From Serinibacter salmoneus (GTDB lineage: Bacteria > Actinomycetota > Actinomycetes > Actinomycetales > Beutenbergiaceae), in contig NZ_PDJD01000001.1 in assembly GCF_002563925.1 (NCBI RefSeq), positions 620,001 to 684,000 on the forward strand: a DNA stretch of 64,000 nucleotides, in the 5' to 3' direction. Shown piece by piece: positions 19,890 through 28,319 of the stretch; position 1 is the first letter of the stretch; each line of letters begins with the position of its first letter. Under the pieces are notes generated by a model. It saw nothing but the letters and a program-made list of their open reading frames with translations. It did no database searches and was not told the origin of the DNA. Both the position numbers and the translations under genes were made by a program.

Positions 19890-20342
19890 ATGTCGCACCC
19901 CTCCGCGCCCGACGGCGCATCCGCGCAGACCCCCCATGACGCCGAGCCCACGTCCCCGGCCGGCGGCCCGGGGGTGCGGTGGAATCCGCTCACGAGCGCG
20001 GCCTTCGGTCGCTACCGGGTGATGGCGTTCGTGACCGGGTCATTCCTGCTGCTGCTGTGCGTGGAGATGCTGTTGAAGTACGTGCTGCAGGTCAACGGGC
20101 CAGATCAGGCCGTGCTCGGCGACTGGATCGCGATCATCCACGGCTGGATCTACGTGGTCTACGCCGTCACGTGCTTGCAGGTGTGGTCCAAGGCGCGGTG
20201 GGGTCTGGGTCGCCTGGCTGCGATGATCGCCGGCGGCGTGGTGCCGGTGATGTCCTTCATCGTGGAGGCGCGGGCCGCGCGCTGGCCCGTGGGTCGCACC
20301 GGCCGGCCCGTCGAGCATGCCGCCGACCGCAGCCGCCACTGA
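19890..20342 (+). CDS. DUF3817 family integral membrane protein
   Basis: This 150-residue protein has a Pro/Ala-rich N-terminal tail of about 35 residues and three hydrophobic segments matching DUF3817: YRVMAFVTGSFLLLLCVEMLLKY, WIAIIHGWIYVVYAVTCLQVW (with the conserved HGW) and AAMIAGGVVPVMSFIVEARA. The function of the family is unknown. In many actinobacteria a DUF3817 gene sits beside guaA, as here (77 bases upstream of guaA, same strand). The ATG at 19890 is preferred because GGAAGG lies 6 bases upstream; an earlier in-frame ATG exists at 19860. Confidence 0.85.
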   Translation: MSHPSAPDGASAQTPHDAEPTSPAGGPGVRWNPLTSAAFGRYRVMAFVTGSFLLLLCVEMLLKYVLQVNGPDQAVLGDWIAIIHGWIYVVYAVTCLQVWSKARWGLGRLAAMIAGGVVPVMSFIVEARAARWPVGRTGRPVEHAADRSRH

Positions 20343-20406
20343 GCCGGTCCGCCCCCTCCGCAGCCGTGTGAGGCGACCGCGAGTGGGTCTCCCCGGTCGC
20401 TCCGCC

Positions 20407-20412
20407 TAGAGT
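20407..20412 (+). promoter_or_regulatory. -10 box of guaA, leaderless type
   Basis: TAGAGT is followed after 7 bases by the GTG at 20420. The upstream in-frame GTG at 20411 overlaps this box and is therefore unlikely to be the start. Confidence 0.45.
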
Positions 20413-20419
20413 GGAGCCC

Positions 20420-22009
20420 GTGACGTCTCCCACCCCGAGCCTCGCCGCGACACCCGCGCCCGTCCTGGTCGTGGACTTCGGCGCCCAGTACGCCCAACTC
20501 ATCGCTCGCCGTGTGCGCGAGGCGGCCGTGTACTCCGAGATCGTGCCGCACACCATGCCGGTGTCCGCGATGCTCGCGAAGAAGCCCGCGGCCATCATCC
20601 TGTCCGGCGGCCCCTCCTCGGTGTACGCCGAGGGCGCACCCGCCGTGGACCCGGCCCTGTTCGAGGCAGGGGTTCCGGTGCTCGGCATCTGCTATGGCTT
20701 CCAGGCCATGGCTGCGGCGCTGGGCGGCGAGGTCGCCCGGACCGGGCTGCGCGAGTACGGCGGCACCGACGTGGAGGTGTGCGAGGCGGGGGTCCTGCTC
20801 GCCGGCACACCCGAGCAGCAGAACACGTGGATGAGCCACGGCGACGCGGTGCGCACCGCACCCGAGGGCTTCACCGTGCTCGCCACCTCCGAGGGCGCCC
20901 CCGTGGCGGCGTTCGAGGACACCGGCCGCCGCCTGTTCGGGGTGCAGTGGCACCCCGAGGTGAAGCATTCCGAGCACGGCCAGCGGGTGCTGGAGCACTT
21001 CCTGTACGACGGCGCGGGCCTGGCTCCCACCTGGACCCCCGGCAACGTGGTGGCCGAGCAGGTGGCCGCGATCCGCGCCCAGGTGGGCGACGCCCGGGTG
21101 ATCTGCGGCCTGTCCGGCGGCGTGGACTCCTCCGTGGCCGCGGCCCTGGTGAACAAGGCGGTGGGGGACCAGCTCACCTGCGTGTTCGTGGACCACGGGC
21201 TGCTGCGCAGCGGTGAGGCCGAGCAGGTGGAGCAGGACTTCGTGGCCTCCACCGGGGTGAACCTCGTGGTGGTGGACGCCGCCGAGCGGTTCCTCGCGGC
21301 GCTCGCGGGCGTGAGCGACCCGGAGACCAAGCGCAAGATCATCGGCCGGGAGTTCATCCGGGTCTTCGAGGACGCGGCGCGGGACGTCGTCGCGGCCGCC
21401 GGCGCGCACGGCGAGGACGTGAAGTTCCTCGTGCAGGGCACCCTCTACCCGGACGTGGTGGAGTCCGGGGGCGGTGAGGGCGCCGCGAACATCAAGAGCC
21501 ACCACAACGTGGGCGGCCTGCCCGACGACCTGCAGTTCGACCTCGTGGAGCCGCTGCGCACCCTGTTCAAGGACGAGGTGCGCGCCGTCGGCCTCGAGCT
21601 CGGGGTGCCCGAGGCGATCGTGTGGCGCCAGCCGTTCCCGGGCCCCGGACTGGGGATCCGGATCGTGGGTGAGGTCACCCACGAGCGGCTGGAGACGCTG
21701 CGCGCCGCCGACCTGATCGCCCGCGAGGAACTCACCGCGGCGGGCCTGGATCGCGAGATCTGGCAGTGCCCGGTGGTGCTGCTCGCCGATGTGCGCTCCG
21801 TGGGCGTGCAGGGCGACGGGCGCACCTACGGCCACCCGGTGGTGCTGCGCCCGGTCTCCAGTGAGGACGCGATGACCGCGGACTGGACCCGCGTCCCCTA
21901 CGAGGTGCTCGCCCGGATCTCCACGCGCATCACGAACGAGGTCGCGGAGGTCAACCGCGTGACCCTCGACGTGACGAGCAAGCCCCCCGGCACCATCGAG
22001 TGGGAGTGA
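20420..22009 (+). CDS. guaA: GMP synthase (glutamine-hydrolysing)
   Basis: GuaA converts XMP, ATP and glutamine to GMP. The ~529 residues contain the class I amidotransferase domain ([21 protein letters not shown]; nucleophile Cys in [10 protein letters not shown] near 92; His and Glu in QWHPEV near 178), the ATP-pyrophosphatase P-loop [11 protein letters not shown] near 236 and the dimerisation domain ending [10 protein letters not shown]. The GTG at 20420 was chosen over an in-frame GTG at 20411 because a -10 box overlaps the latter. It is probably monocistronic or followed by the glycosyltransferase after 37 bases. GuaB3 earlier in the window is the other guanine-pathway relative. Confidence 0.97.
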   Translation: MTSPTPSLAATPAPVLVVDFGAQYAQLIARRVREAAVYSEIVPHTMPVSAMLAKKPAAIILSGGPSSVYAEGAPAVDPALFEAGVPVLGICYGFQAMAAALGGEVARTGLREYGGTDVEVCEAGVLLAGTPEQQNTWMSHGDAVRTAPEGFTVLATSEGAPVAAFEDTGRRLFGVQWHPEVKHSEHGQRVLEHFLYDGAGLAPTWTPGNVVAEQVAAIRAQVGDARVICGLSGGVDSSVAAALVNKAVGDQLTCVFVDHGLLRSGEAEQVEQDFVASTGVNLVVVDAAERFLAALAGVSDPETKRKIIGREFIRVFEDAARDVVAAAGAHGEDVKFLVQGTLYPDVVESGGGEGAANIKSHHNVGGLPDDLQFDLVEPLRTLFKDEVRAVGLELGVPEAIVWRQPFPGPGLGIRIVGEVTHERLETLRAADLIAREELTAAGLDREIWQCPVVLLADVRSVGVQGDGRTYGHPVVLRPVSSEDAMTADWTRVPYEVLARISTRITNEVAEVNRVTLDVTSKPPGTIEWE

Positions 22010-22046
22010 CACTCGCCGGGCAGTGACCACGAATGGGAGTGACCGC

Positions 22047-23258
22047 ATGAGGATCGTGCACGTCTCGGACTGCTTCGCGCCGCGGGTGGGAGGGATCGAG
22101 ACGCAGGTCGGTGACCTCGCCGCGCATCAGGTCGCGGCCGGTCATGAGGTGCATGTGCTGACCGCCACCGCGGAGGGCGACGGCGCAGCGCCGCCGCCCC
22201 TGGCGCCCGGCGGCGCCCCCGTGCACACCGCCTGGGGCGAGCGGGAGGAACTGGCGAGCGGCGTCGTCGTGCACCGCATCACCTCCCGGGTCACCCGCGG
22301 CCTGCCGGTCACGGTCAACGGCTCCTCCCGCATCGCCACCGCGCTGCGCGAGTTGCGCCCCGATGTGGTGCACGTGCAGGCCGGGATGGTCTCCCCGTTC
22401 GCCTACCAGGGCGCGAGCGTGGCGCGACGGCTGCGTCTGCCGCTCGCGATCACCTGGCACTGCATGTTGGACGGGATCCGCACCCCGCTGCACTGGGGGG
22501 CGCGGGCGACCGGCTGGAACGCCGGGACGGCGGCGCTCTCCGCCGTCAGCGAGGTCGCCGCGAGCCGGGTGCGGGCCGTGTTCGGCGACGGCGCGCACGA
22601 GGTCGGGATCCTGCCGAACGGGATCGAGGTGGCCACCTGGGCGCCGCCCGCCGGCTCCCACGAGATCACGGGTGCGGCGCAGTCGAGTGAGGGCGGCCTG
22701 CCGCTGCGAGTGGTCTCCACCCAGCGCGTGGCGCCCCGCAAGCGCACCGGCGTGATCGTGGACGTCGCCGAGGAGGTGAGCCGGCGGCTCGGCCCGGACG
22801 CGGTGCACTTCACGATCGCCGGCGGCGGCCCCGAACTCGCCGACACCCGCCACCAGGTGGAGCGGCGGGGGCTGAGCGGCCAGGTGGACCTGCTGGGCCG
22901 GGTGCCCCGCGAGGACCTGCCCGCGCTGTACCGGGAGCGGGACGTGTTCCTCTCGCCCTCGCGTCTGGAGGCGTTCGGGATCGCGGCACTGGAGGGGCGC
23001 ACCGCGGGCCTGGCGGTGGTGGCGCTGGAGGGCACCGGCATCACCACGTTCGTGCGCCACGGCGAGGAGGGCCTGATCGCAGCGGACGATCACGGACTGG
23101 CCGAGGCGATCGTGCAGCTCGCGCAGGACCGCGCGCTGCTCGGCCGGATCCGCGAGCACAACGCGTCCGTGCCGCCGCGCACCGACTGGGCCGATGTGGT
23201 GGCCGCCGCGGCGGGGGAGTACGAACGCGCCGCGCACGTGGCCGCGCGCACCCGCTGA
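22047..23258 (+). CDS. Glycosyltransferase family 4 protein
   Basis: This 403-residue GT-B fold enzyme transfers a sugar from a nucleotide donor. The N-terminal acceptor domain begins MRIVHVSDCFAPRVGGIETQV, the family-4 start with the Gly-Gly loop. The C-terminal donor domain has VSTQRVAPRKRTGVIVD, then LLGRVPREDLPALYRERDVFLSPSRLEAFGIAALEG with the EAFGIAALE (E-x7-E type) motif near residue 310. GGGAG at 22034 supports the ATG at 22047 over an in-frame GTG at 22023. Donor and acceptor cannot be assigned; GT4 members make glycolipids, mycothiol or polysaccharides. The two 22-bp repeats begin just after its stop. Confidence 0.92.
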   Translation: MRIVHVSDCFAPRVGGIETQVGDLAAHQVAAGHEVHVLTATAEGDGAAPPPLAPGGAPVHTAWGEREELASGVVVHRITSRVTRGLPVTVNGSSRIATALRELRPDVVHVQAGMVSPFAYQGASVARRLRLPLAITWHCMLDGIRTPLHWGARATGWNAGTAALSAVSEVAASRVRAVFGDGAHEVGILPNGIEVATWAPPAGSHEITGAAQSSEGGLPLRVVSTQRVAPRKRTGVIVDVAEEVSRRLGPDAVHFTIAGGGPELADTRHQVERRGLSGQVDLLGRVPREDLPALYRERDVFLSPSRLEAFGIAALEGRTAGLAVVALEGTGITTFVRHGEEGLIAADDHGLAEAIVQLAQDRALLGRIREHNASVPPRTDWADVVAAAAGEYERAAHVAARTR

Positions 23259-23266
23259 CCCACCCT

Positions 23267-23310
23267 CCGCGAGGTGGTTCTGCAGGCACTGCGAGGTGGT
23301 TCTGCAGGCA
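23267..23310 (+). repeat. 22-bp tandem repeat after a stop codon, locus 1 (two copies)
   Basis: Two back-to-back 22-bp units (23267-23288, 23289-23310) with core GCGAGGTGGTTCTGCAGGCA differ at one base. They begin 9 bases after the glycosyltransferase stop and read in its sense direction. Confidence 0.85.
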
Positions 23311-23316
23311 CAGCGC

Positions 23317-23529
23317 TCAGCGGGTGCTGCGCCGCCGCGCCCGGATCCCCGAGAGCACCGCGGTCAGGAGCAGCAGCCCGCCGAGGCCGGCGACCACCAC
23401 GATCGCGGTCAGCCCCAGGTCGAGCGTGACTCCCGCGGCGGCCAGGAGCACCACCACGCCCGCGGCCAGCACCAGCAGGCTCCACACCAGGGCCCCGGGG
23501 CGCGGGCTGTCGTCGTACTGCTGGTTCAT
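23317..23529 (-). CDS. Small two-helix membrane protein
   Basis: This 70-residue protein has two hydrophobic helices (GALVWSLLVLAAGVVVLLAAAG, about 12-33, and GLTAIVVVAGLGGLLLLTAVL, about 39-59) and a basic C-terminus ARRRSTR. Its function is unknown. Its ATG overlaps the stop of the upstream PspC-domain gene by 4 bases (ATGA), so it is translated with it and likely works in the same envelope-stress context. Confidence 0.75.
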   Translation of the reverse strand: MNQQYDDSPRPGALVWSLLVLAAGVVVLLAAAGVTLDLGLTAIVVVAGLGGLLLLTAVLSGIRARRRSTR

Positions 23530-25085
23530 TCCTCTACTCCGATCACACGGACCACACCGGCACCGAGGGTGAGGTCGATCTGGATCTGCGGCGCGGCGCC
23601 CTCGGCGACGCCGGCGGTCTGCTCGGTCACGGACAGGCTGGTGCCCGAACGCGTGCTCTGGCCCTCGCCCACCTCCCAGCGCACCTCACCGGCCCTCACC
23701 TCCGCGTCGATGCGGACGTCGGCCTCGGCGGGGACGAGGATCGCCACGTCGCCCAGGGAGACGTCCACCGGCACGGTCAGGGACGCAGCGGCCCCGGAAT
23801 CCAGCGCCGCGGACGAGGGCAGCGGTACCTGCGTGAGGTCCAGCGTCAGGTCGCCCACATTGAACGCCACGCCCTCCTCGGCCTCGGCGATCGTGGCGGG
23901 GACCACGGCGGCGGAGCCGTAGGTCTCCCCGTCCACCCAGCCGGTGGTCGTGAAGAACGTTCCGCCGGCCGCGCTCGATCCCGCCACGAGTCCGATGATC
24001 GCAAGGAACGTCAACAGTCCCACGCGGCGTCCGCGCAGCGCGGTCACGATCAACCCGAGGGCCACGATGACCAGCGATCCGCCGAGGAACACCAGCTCCG
24101 GGTGCAGGAGCGCCCCGACCCGGCCCGCCAGGAGGGTGAACGCGGCCAGGAGCAGGATTCCACCCAGGACGCTGGCGATCACCGCTGTCCCCGGGCCGCG
24201 GCGCACCGGGCGTGCCGGGCGCGGCGTCGTGGCAACGGGCTGGGGCGGGGTGTAGCCGTGCCAGCTCGGTGGGGCACCGCCGTCGCTGCCGTCGCCCGCA
24301 CCTGCGGGTGCGTCCTGGGCGTCCAGGATCGGCGCGGGCGCCTCGGGGGAGCCCCAGCCGCCGGCGGTCTGTCCTGATGCCGCACTCGTCGTCGCCCCCG
24401 GCTCGGCCGGAGGTGCCTGCGGAGCGGCGGGTTCCGTGGAACCCGCTGTGCCCGACGGTGCAGCCTCCCGCGGCGGTGCGCTCGCCGGGTGCGCGGCCCG
24501 CCAGGCGTCCCGGCGCCTGCGGTGGGCGACGATCGCCCAGATCACGATGCCGATGAGCACCAGGCGCCAGAAGACGCTGAAGCCGTCCTCCCCGGTTCCC
24601 AGCCCCCACAGGCCGAACGGGCCGAGGGTCCCGGCGGGCCCGAGGCCGAGGAGCGTGAAGATGACGATGCCGACGTAGGCGGTGTCTCCGCGTCCCTTGA
24701 GGGCCTCCTCGGCGTGGATGCGGCCGTCGGGCTCGGGCAGCAGCGCCCAGCACACGGCGTAGGCGAGGAACCCGATGCCGCCGATGAGGCTGGCCGCCAC
24801 GAACAGCCCGCGCACCAGCAGCGGGTCCCAGCCCCACCGCGCGGCAAGGCCGCCGGCGACGCCGCCGAACCAGCGCTGCGCGCTGCGGGGGGTTTGCAGC
24901 GCGCGCAGGTAGGCCCAGAAGGCGGCGCCGCCGCGCGGCTGCTCACCGGGACCGACCCCCGGGCCGCTCCCGCCGCCGCTTCCGGGGGCGGTGGTGGGCG
25001 TGGGGCCGGGAGTGGAACGACCGGTCGGTGCAGCGGAGTCGTCACCGGGCGTGTGGCCCGGGGTCGGGGACGTGGGAGTGGACAT
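23526..25085 (-). CDS. PspC-domain membrane protein with LiaF-like C-terminal region
   Basis: This 519-residue protein has a Pro/Gly/Thr-rich N-terminus (1-55) and then a PspC domain near 65-120 (SAQRWFGGVAGGLAARWGWDPLLVRGLFVAASLIGGIGFLAYAVCWALLPE, cited as a region). Further helices flank a long disordered Ala/Pro linker, and a hydrophobic block near 330-410 leads to a beta-rich C-terminal part containing VDVSLGDVAILVPAEADVRI, resembling the LiaF/toast-rack type domain. It is divergent from a PspC-histidine kinase and response regulator, so it probably signals or buffers membrane stress together with them. The ATG at 25085 begins the Pro-rich tail. Confidence 0.85.
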   Translation of the reverse strand: MSTPTSPTPGHTPGDDSAAPTGRSTPGPTPTTAPGSGGGSGPGVGPGEQPRGGAAFWAYLRALQTPRSAQRWFGGVAGGLAARWGWDPLLVRGLFVAASLIGGIGFLAYAVCWALLPEPDGRIHAEEALKGRGDTAYVGIVIFTLLGLGPAGTLGPFGLWGLGTGEDGFSVFWRLVLIGIVIWAIVAHRRRRDAWRAAHPASAPPREAAPSGTAGSTEPAAPQAPPAEPGATTSAASGQTAGGWGSPEAPAPILDAQDAPAGAGDGSDGGAPPSWHGYTPPQPVATTPRPARPVRRGPGTAVIASVLGGILLLAAFTLLAGRVGALLHPELVFLGGSLVIVALGLIVTALRGRRVGLLTFLAIIGLVAGSSAAGGTFFTTTGWVDGETYGSAAVVPATIAEAEEGVAFNVGDLTLDLTQVPLPSSAALDSGAAASLTVPVDVSLGDVAILVPAEADVRIDAEVRAGEVRWEVGEGQSTRSGTSLSVTEQTAGVAEGAAPQIQIDLTLGAGVVRVIGVEE

Positions 25086-25210
25086 GGCTCCAGCCTGCTC
25101 TCCCTCGCCCCGCGGGACCATCAGGGAGTCCCCTGAGATCGCCCCGGAGATCGGCCCGGATCGGACCTGCGGGCGTTCCCTCGGTGGCCCCGGCGTGGAA
25201 CGATCGGGTC

Positions 25211-26596
25211 GTGTCCAGCACCGCGGCCTCCGGCACGGGCGGTGGCGCCGAACCCGGCGCACCGACCCGGCCGCCCCTGCTGCGCCCGAAGCGCGGACGT
25301 TGGGTGGGCGGCGTGGCCACGGGGATCGCCCTGCACCTGCGGGTGCGGGTCACCTTCGTGCGCCTGGCGTTCCTGGCGGCCACCCTCGCCGGCGGGATGG
25401 GCGTGGTCGCCTACGTCTTCTGGTGGTTCACGATCCCGGCGGGGGATCCCACCGATCCGCGCACCGCCACCCCGCCGGCGTGGCGGCGCCTGGCCAAGCC
25501 GCTGGAGGAGCCGGGCGGTGAGGAGTCCGGCACCCGATTCGATCCGCTGCGCACCTCCACCGTCGTCATCGCCCTGAGCCTGCTCGCCGTGGCGGCGCTG
25601 CTGCTGGTGGACCGCCTGGGCGGGAACAACGGCTGGCTGATCCCGGCGCTGCTGCTGGTGGTCGCGGTCGCGCTGGTGTGGGGGCAATGGGCCTCCTCCC
25701 GGCAGGCCGGTTCCCCACAGGGCGCCCACAACGGTGCCCAGAACGGCGCCCCCGAGGGCCGGGGGCTGCGGGTCATCCGCCTGGTGGGCGGGGTGGCGAT
25801 CGCCGCCATCGCCATCGTGCTCTTCGTAGGCCAGGACGCGCAGCCGACCGTGGTGCTGCAGTCGGCACTCGCCGCGATCGCGGTGCTGGCCGGGGTCGCT
25901 CTCGTGCTCGCGCCCTGGTGGCTGGGCATGGTCCGGGCGCTGGCCGACGAGCGCGCCGCCCGCGAGCGGGAATCCGAGCGGGCCGACATCGCCGCCCACC
26001 TGCACGACTCGGTGCTGCAGACCTTGTCCATCATCCGCGCCCGCTCCAGTGACCCCGAGGTGGTGCGCCTGGCCCGCGCCCAGGAGCGCGACCTGCGGCA
26101 GTGGCTGTACGAGGACCGCAGCCCCGCCGCCACCTCGGTGGCCGCGCAGGTCAAGGAGATGGTCGCCGAGGTCGAGGACACCCGCACCCACGCGGACGGC
26201 AGCCCCGCCGACATCGAGGCGGTCGTGGTGGGTGATGCGGTCCCGACGGAGGAGACCACCGCCCTGCTGCGCGCCATGCGCGAGGCCCTGCTCAACGCCG
26301 TCGCGCACGGCCGGCCGCCGGTGAGCGTGTACGTGGAGGCCGACCCCACCGCCGTGGAGGCTGTCGTCCGCGATCACGGGGACGGATTCGACCTGGCGGC
26401 GATCCCGGAGGACCGGTTCGGCGTACGGGAGTCCATCCTGGGGCGGGTGCGGCGGCGCGCGGGCAAGGCGACGATCACCACGCTGGCCGACGGCGGCACC
26501 GAGGTGCACCTCGAGATGCCGCTGGACCCCTCCGGTGGCGCGGATCCGGGCTCGCAGACCAGCCCGGAGGAGAACGAGCGAACGGAGCAGTCATGA
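25211..26596 (+). CDS. PspC-domain sensor histidine kinase
   Basis: This 461-residue membrane kinase starts with a PspC domain (about 20-80, KRGRWVGGVATGIALHLRVRV and a following helix) and then has several transmembrane helices (about 117-165, 195-250). The cytoplasmic part has a HisKA_3-type dimerisation helix with the phospho-acceptor His in ADIAAHLHDSVLQTL near 262 and an ATPase domain with REALLNAVAHG (N box) and VRDHGDGFD (G1 box). The GTG at 25211 is the first start after the divergent promoter region. Its stop overlaps the response regulator ATG by 4 bases. Signals for this family are usually cell-envelope stress; that is inference from the PspC domain. Confidence 0.9.
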   Translation: MSSTAASGTGGGAEPGAPTRPPLLRPKRGRWVGGVATGIALHLRVRVTFVRLAFLAATLAGGMGVVAYVFWWFTIPAGDPTDPRTATPPAWRRLAKPLEEPGGEESGTRFDPLRTSTVVIALSLLAVAALLLVDRLGGNNGWLIPALLLVVAVALVWGQWASSRQAGSPQGAHNGAQNGAPEGRGLRVIRLVGGVAIAAIAIVLFVGQDAQPTVVLQSALAAIAVLAGVALVLAPWWLGMVRALADERAARERESERADIAAHLHDSVLQTLSIIRARSSDPEVVRLARAQERDLRQWLYEDRSPAATSVAAQVKEMVAEVEDTRTHADGSPADIEAVVVGDAVPTEETTALLRAMREALLNAVAHGRPPVSVYVEADPTAVEAVVRDHGDGFDLAAIPEDRFGVRESILGRVRRRAGKATITTLADGGTEVHLEMPLDPSGGADPGSQTSPEENERTEQS

Positions 26597-27321
26597 CCAC
26601 CCCAGCGAACCTCCCCGGTGACGGGCCCGACGGCGCAGCCCAGGTTCGGTCGGACGCCGCACCCGTGCCGGTGGTGCTGGTGGACGACCACGCGGTCTTC
26701 CGCGCCGGGGTGCGCGCCAGCCTGGACGGCCGGGTGCGGATCGTGGGGGAGGCGGGGGACGTCCCCTCCGCCGTCGCCGTGGTGCACGAGGCGCGCCCCG
26801 CCGTCGTCCTGCTCGATGTGCACCTGCCCGGTGGCAGCGGGGGTGGGGGCGCGGAGGTGGCCCGGGCCTGCGCCGACCTGGCGCCCGGCACCCGGTTCCT
26901 CGCGCTGTCGGTCTCCGACGCCGCGGAGGACGTGGTGGCCGTGATCCGTGCCGGGGCCCGCGGCTACGTGACGAAGTCGATCGCCCCGGACGCCCTGGTG
27001 GATGCCGTGCTGCGCGTGGCCGGCGGCGATGCGGTGTTCTCCCCGCGCCTGGCCGGGTTCGTGCTCGACGCGTTCGGCGCGGTCGGCGCGGCCGGGAGCG
27101 CTGAGCAGGCCGAGCACGACGACGAACTGGACCGCCTGACCGCCCGGGAACGGGAGGTGATGCGGCTGATCGCCCGCGGACGTTCCTACCGGGAGGTCGC
27201 CTCGGAACTGTTCATCTCCATCAAGACCGTGGAGACCCACGTCTCGGCGGTGCTGCGCAAGCTGCAACTCTCCTCCCGCCACGAACTCACGCGCTGGGCC
27301 GCGCAGCGTCGCCTGCTGTGA
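26593..27321 (+). CDS. NarL/LuxR family response regulator
   Basis: This 242-residue regulator has a receiver domain (VVLVDDHAVFRAGV near 25; phospho-acceptor Asp in VVLLDVHLPGG near 74; Lys in YVTKSI near 126) and a C-terminal LuxR-type helix-turn-helix (LTAREREVMRLIARGRSYREVASELFISIKTVETHV region, about 182-217). The translational overlap with the PspC kinase marks the pair as a cognate two-component system. The likely target is the divergent PspC gene and its small partner, as in similar loci; no operator was identified. Confidence 0.93.
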   Translation: MTTPANLPGDGPDGAAQVRSDAAPVPVVLVDDHAVFRAGVRASLDGRVRIVGEAGDVPSAVAVVHEARPAVVLLDVHLPGGSGGGGAEVARACADLAPGTRFLALSVSDAAEDVVAVIRAGARGYVTKSIAPDALVDAVLRVAGGDAVFSPRLAGFVLDAFGAVGAAGSAEQAEHDDELDRLTAREREVMRLIARGRSYREVASELFISIKTVETHVSAVLRKLQLSSRHELTRWAAQRRLL

Positions 27322-27334
27322 GGGTGTGGTGACG

Positions 27335-27340
27335 TAGGGT
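27335..27340 (+). promoter_or_regulatory. -10 box of a small membrane protein gene, leaderless type
   Basis: TAGGGT is followed after 7 bases by the ATG at 27348. Confidence 0.45.
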
Positions 27341-27347
27341 CATCACC

Positions 27348-27692
27348 ATGGACGTTGCCATCGGGATTCTTGTCGCCATCCACATGATCGGCTGGGCCAT
27401 CGTGCTCGGCGGCTCGCTGGTGTCGGTGCGCGAGCCGAAGATCCCCCTGGGGATGCTGCACGGTGCGCTCACCGCGCTGATCGCCGGCGCCTTCGCGGCG
27501 TTCCTGGCCATCGCCGCGAGCGACGGCGGCGGTCCGGACCACATCAAGCTCGCGGTGAAGTTCATGATCGCGCTGGTCATCACCGGCCTGGTCTGGTGGG
27601 GCGGGCGCCGCGAGAAGGTGGAGCGCAGCTTCGTCATCCTCATCGCGGCCCTCACGGTGGTGAACATCTTCATCGCCGTGCTCTGGCGCTGA
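27348..27692 (+). CDS. Small four-helix membrane protein
   Basis: This 114-residue hydrophobic protein has four predicted membrane helices (about 3-24, 34-56, 66-82, 91-112) and short loops, including the conserved-looking MIGWAIVLGGSLVSVREPKI and HIKLAVKFMIALVITGLVWWGGRR. I do not know a function. It has its own leaderless-type promoter 26 bases after the response regulator. Two 22-bp repeats lie directly after its stop. Confidence 0.8.
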   Translation: MDVAIGILVAIHMIGWAIVLGGSLVSVREPKIPLGMLHGALTALIAGAFAAFLAIAASDGGGPDHIKLAVKFMIALVITGLVWWGGRREKVERSFVILIAALTVVNIFIAVLWR

Positions 27693-27697
27693 TCACA

Positions 27698-27740
27698 TCG
27701 CGAGGTGGTTCTGCCGCCACCGCGAGGTGGTTCTGCAGCC
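27698..27740 (+). repeat. 22-bp tandem repeat after a stop codon, locus 2 (two copies)
   Basis: The core CGCGAGGTGGTTCTGC starts at 27699 and again at 27721, a period of 22. The pair starts 7 bases after the stop of the preceding membrane protein gene and reads in its sense direction. A weaker, diverged match (CGGGAGGTGACCCCGCAG, 28249-28266) follows the next gene's stop. Confidence 0.85.
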
Positions 27741-27758
27741 CTGAGGGGGCGCTGACCG

Positions 27759-28241
27759 ATGCCGTGGTGGGGTGACCTGCTCGTCGCGCTGGCGATCGCC
27801 GTCGGGCTGCTCGGCTCGGTGCTGCAGGTCCTGCCCGGCTCCACCCTGGTGGGGACCGCGGTGGCGATCTGGGGCCTCGTCACGGGCGGCACCCTGGGCT
27901 GGACGACGGCGATCATCGCCCTGGTCCTCACGGCCCTGGCCTGGGTGATGGGGTACGTCGTGGCCGGCCGGTACCTGCGCAAGCGGCAGGTCCCCGGGCG
28001 CACCATGCTCGTGGGTGGCCTCCTGGGCATCGTCGGCTTCTTCGTGATCCCCGTCATCGGGCTCTTCGTGGGCTTCGTGCTCGGTGTCTACGCGATGGAG
28101 CGGATCCGGCTCGGGGCTCACCAACACGCCTGGCGCGCCACCCTCGCCGCGATCAAGGCCAGCGGCCTGACGATCCTCGTGGAGCTCTCCTTCGCCCTGC
28201 TGATCGCGGGCACCTGGGTCGTGGCGCTGATCCTGAGGTGA
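27759..28241 (+). CDS. DUF456 family membrane protein
   Basis: This 160-residue protein matches DUF456. It has a first helix pair with the family-typical LLGSVLQVLPGSTLVGTAVAIWG (residues 17-39), further glycine-zipper-like helices (LVGGLLGIVGFFVIPVIGLFVGFVLGVY, about 83-110) and a C-terminal helix. The family's function is unknown. It lies in the same direction as the preceding membrane protein, with the 22-bp repeats between them, and is closed by a terminator shared with the convergent ABC-2 genes. Confidence 0.85.
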   Translation: MPWWGDLLVALAIAVGLLGSVLQVLPGSTLVGTAVAIWGLVTGGTLGWTTAIIALVLTALAWVMGYVVAGRYLRKRQVPGRTMLVGGLLGIVGFFVIPVIGLFVGFVLGVYAMERIRLGAHQHAWRATLAAIKASGLTILVELSFALLIAGTWVVALILR

Positions 28242-28272
28242 CACCGCTCGGGAGGTGACCCCGCAGACAGCG

Positions 28273-28305
28273 CGACGGCGCCGCCCGGGGTGGGCGACGC
28301 CGTCG
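28273..28305. terminator. Bidirectional hairpin
   Basis: CGACGGCG pairs with CGCCGTCG, then after one mismatch CGCCC pairs with GGGCG around the loop GGGGT. It lies between the converging DUF456 and ABC-2 permease genes. Confidence 0.65.
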
Positions 28306-28319
28306 GGAATGAGGGTGGC

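Noticed and set aside
20411-20419. Upstream GTG start for guaA
   Set aside because: A TAGAGT -10 box overlaps it; the GTG at 20420 fits a leaderless transcript better.
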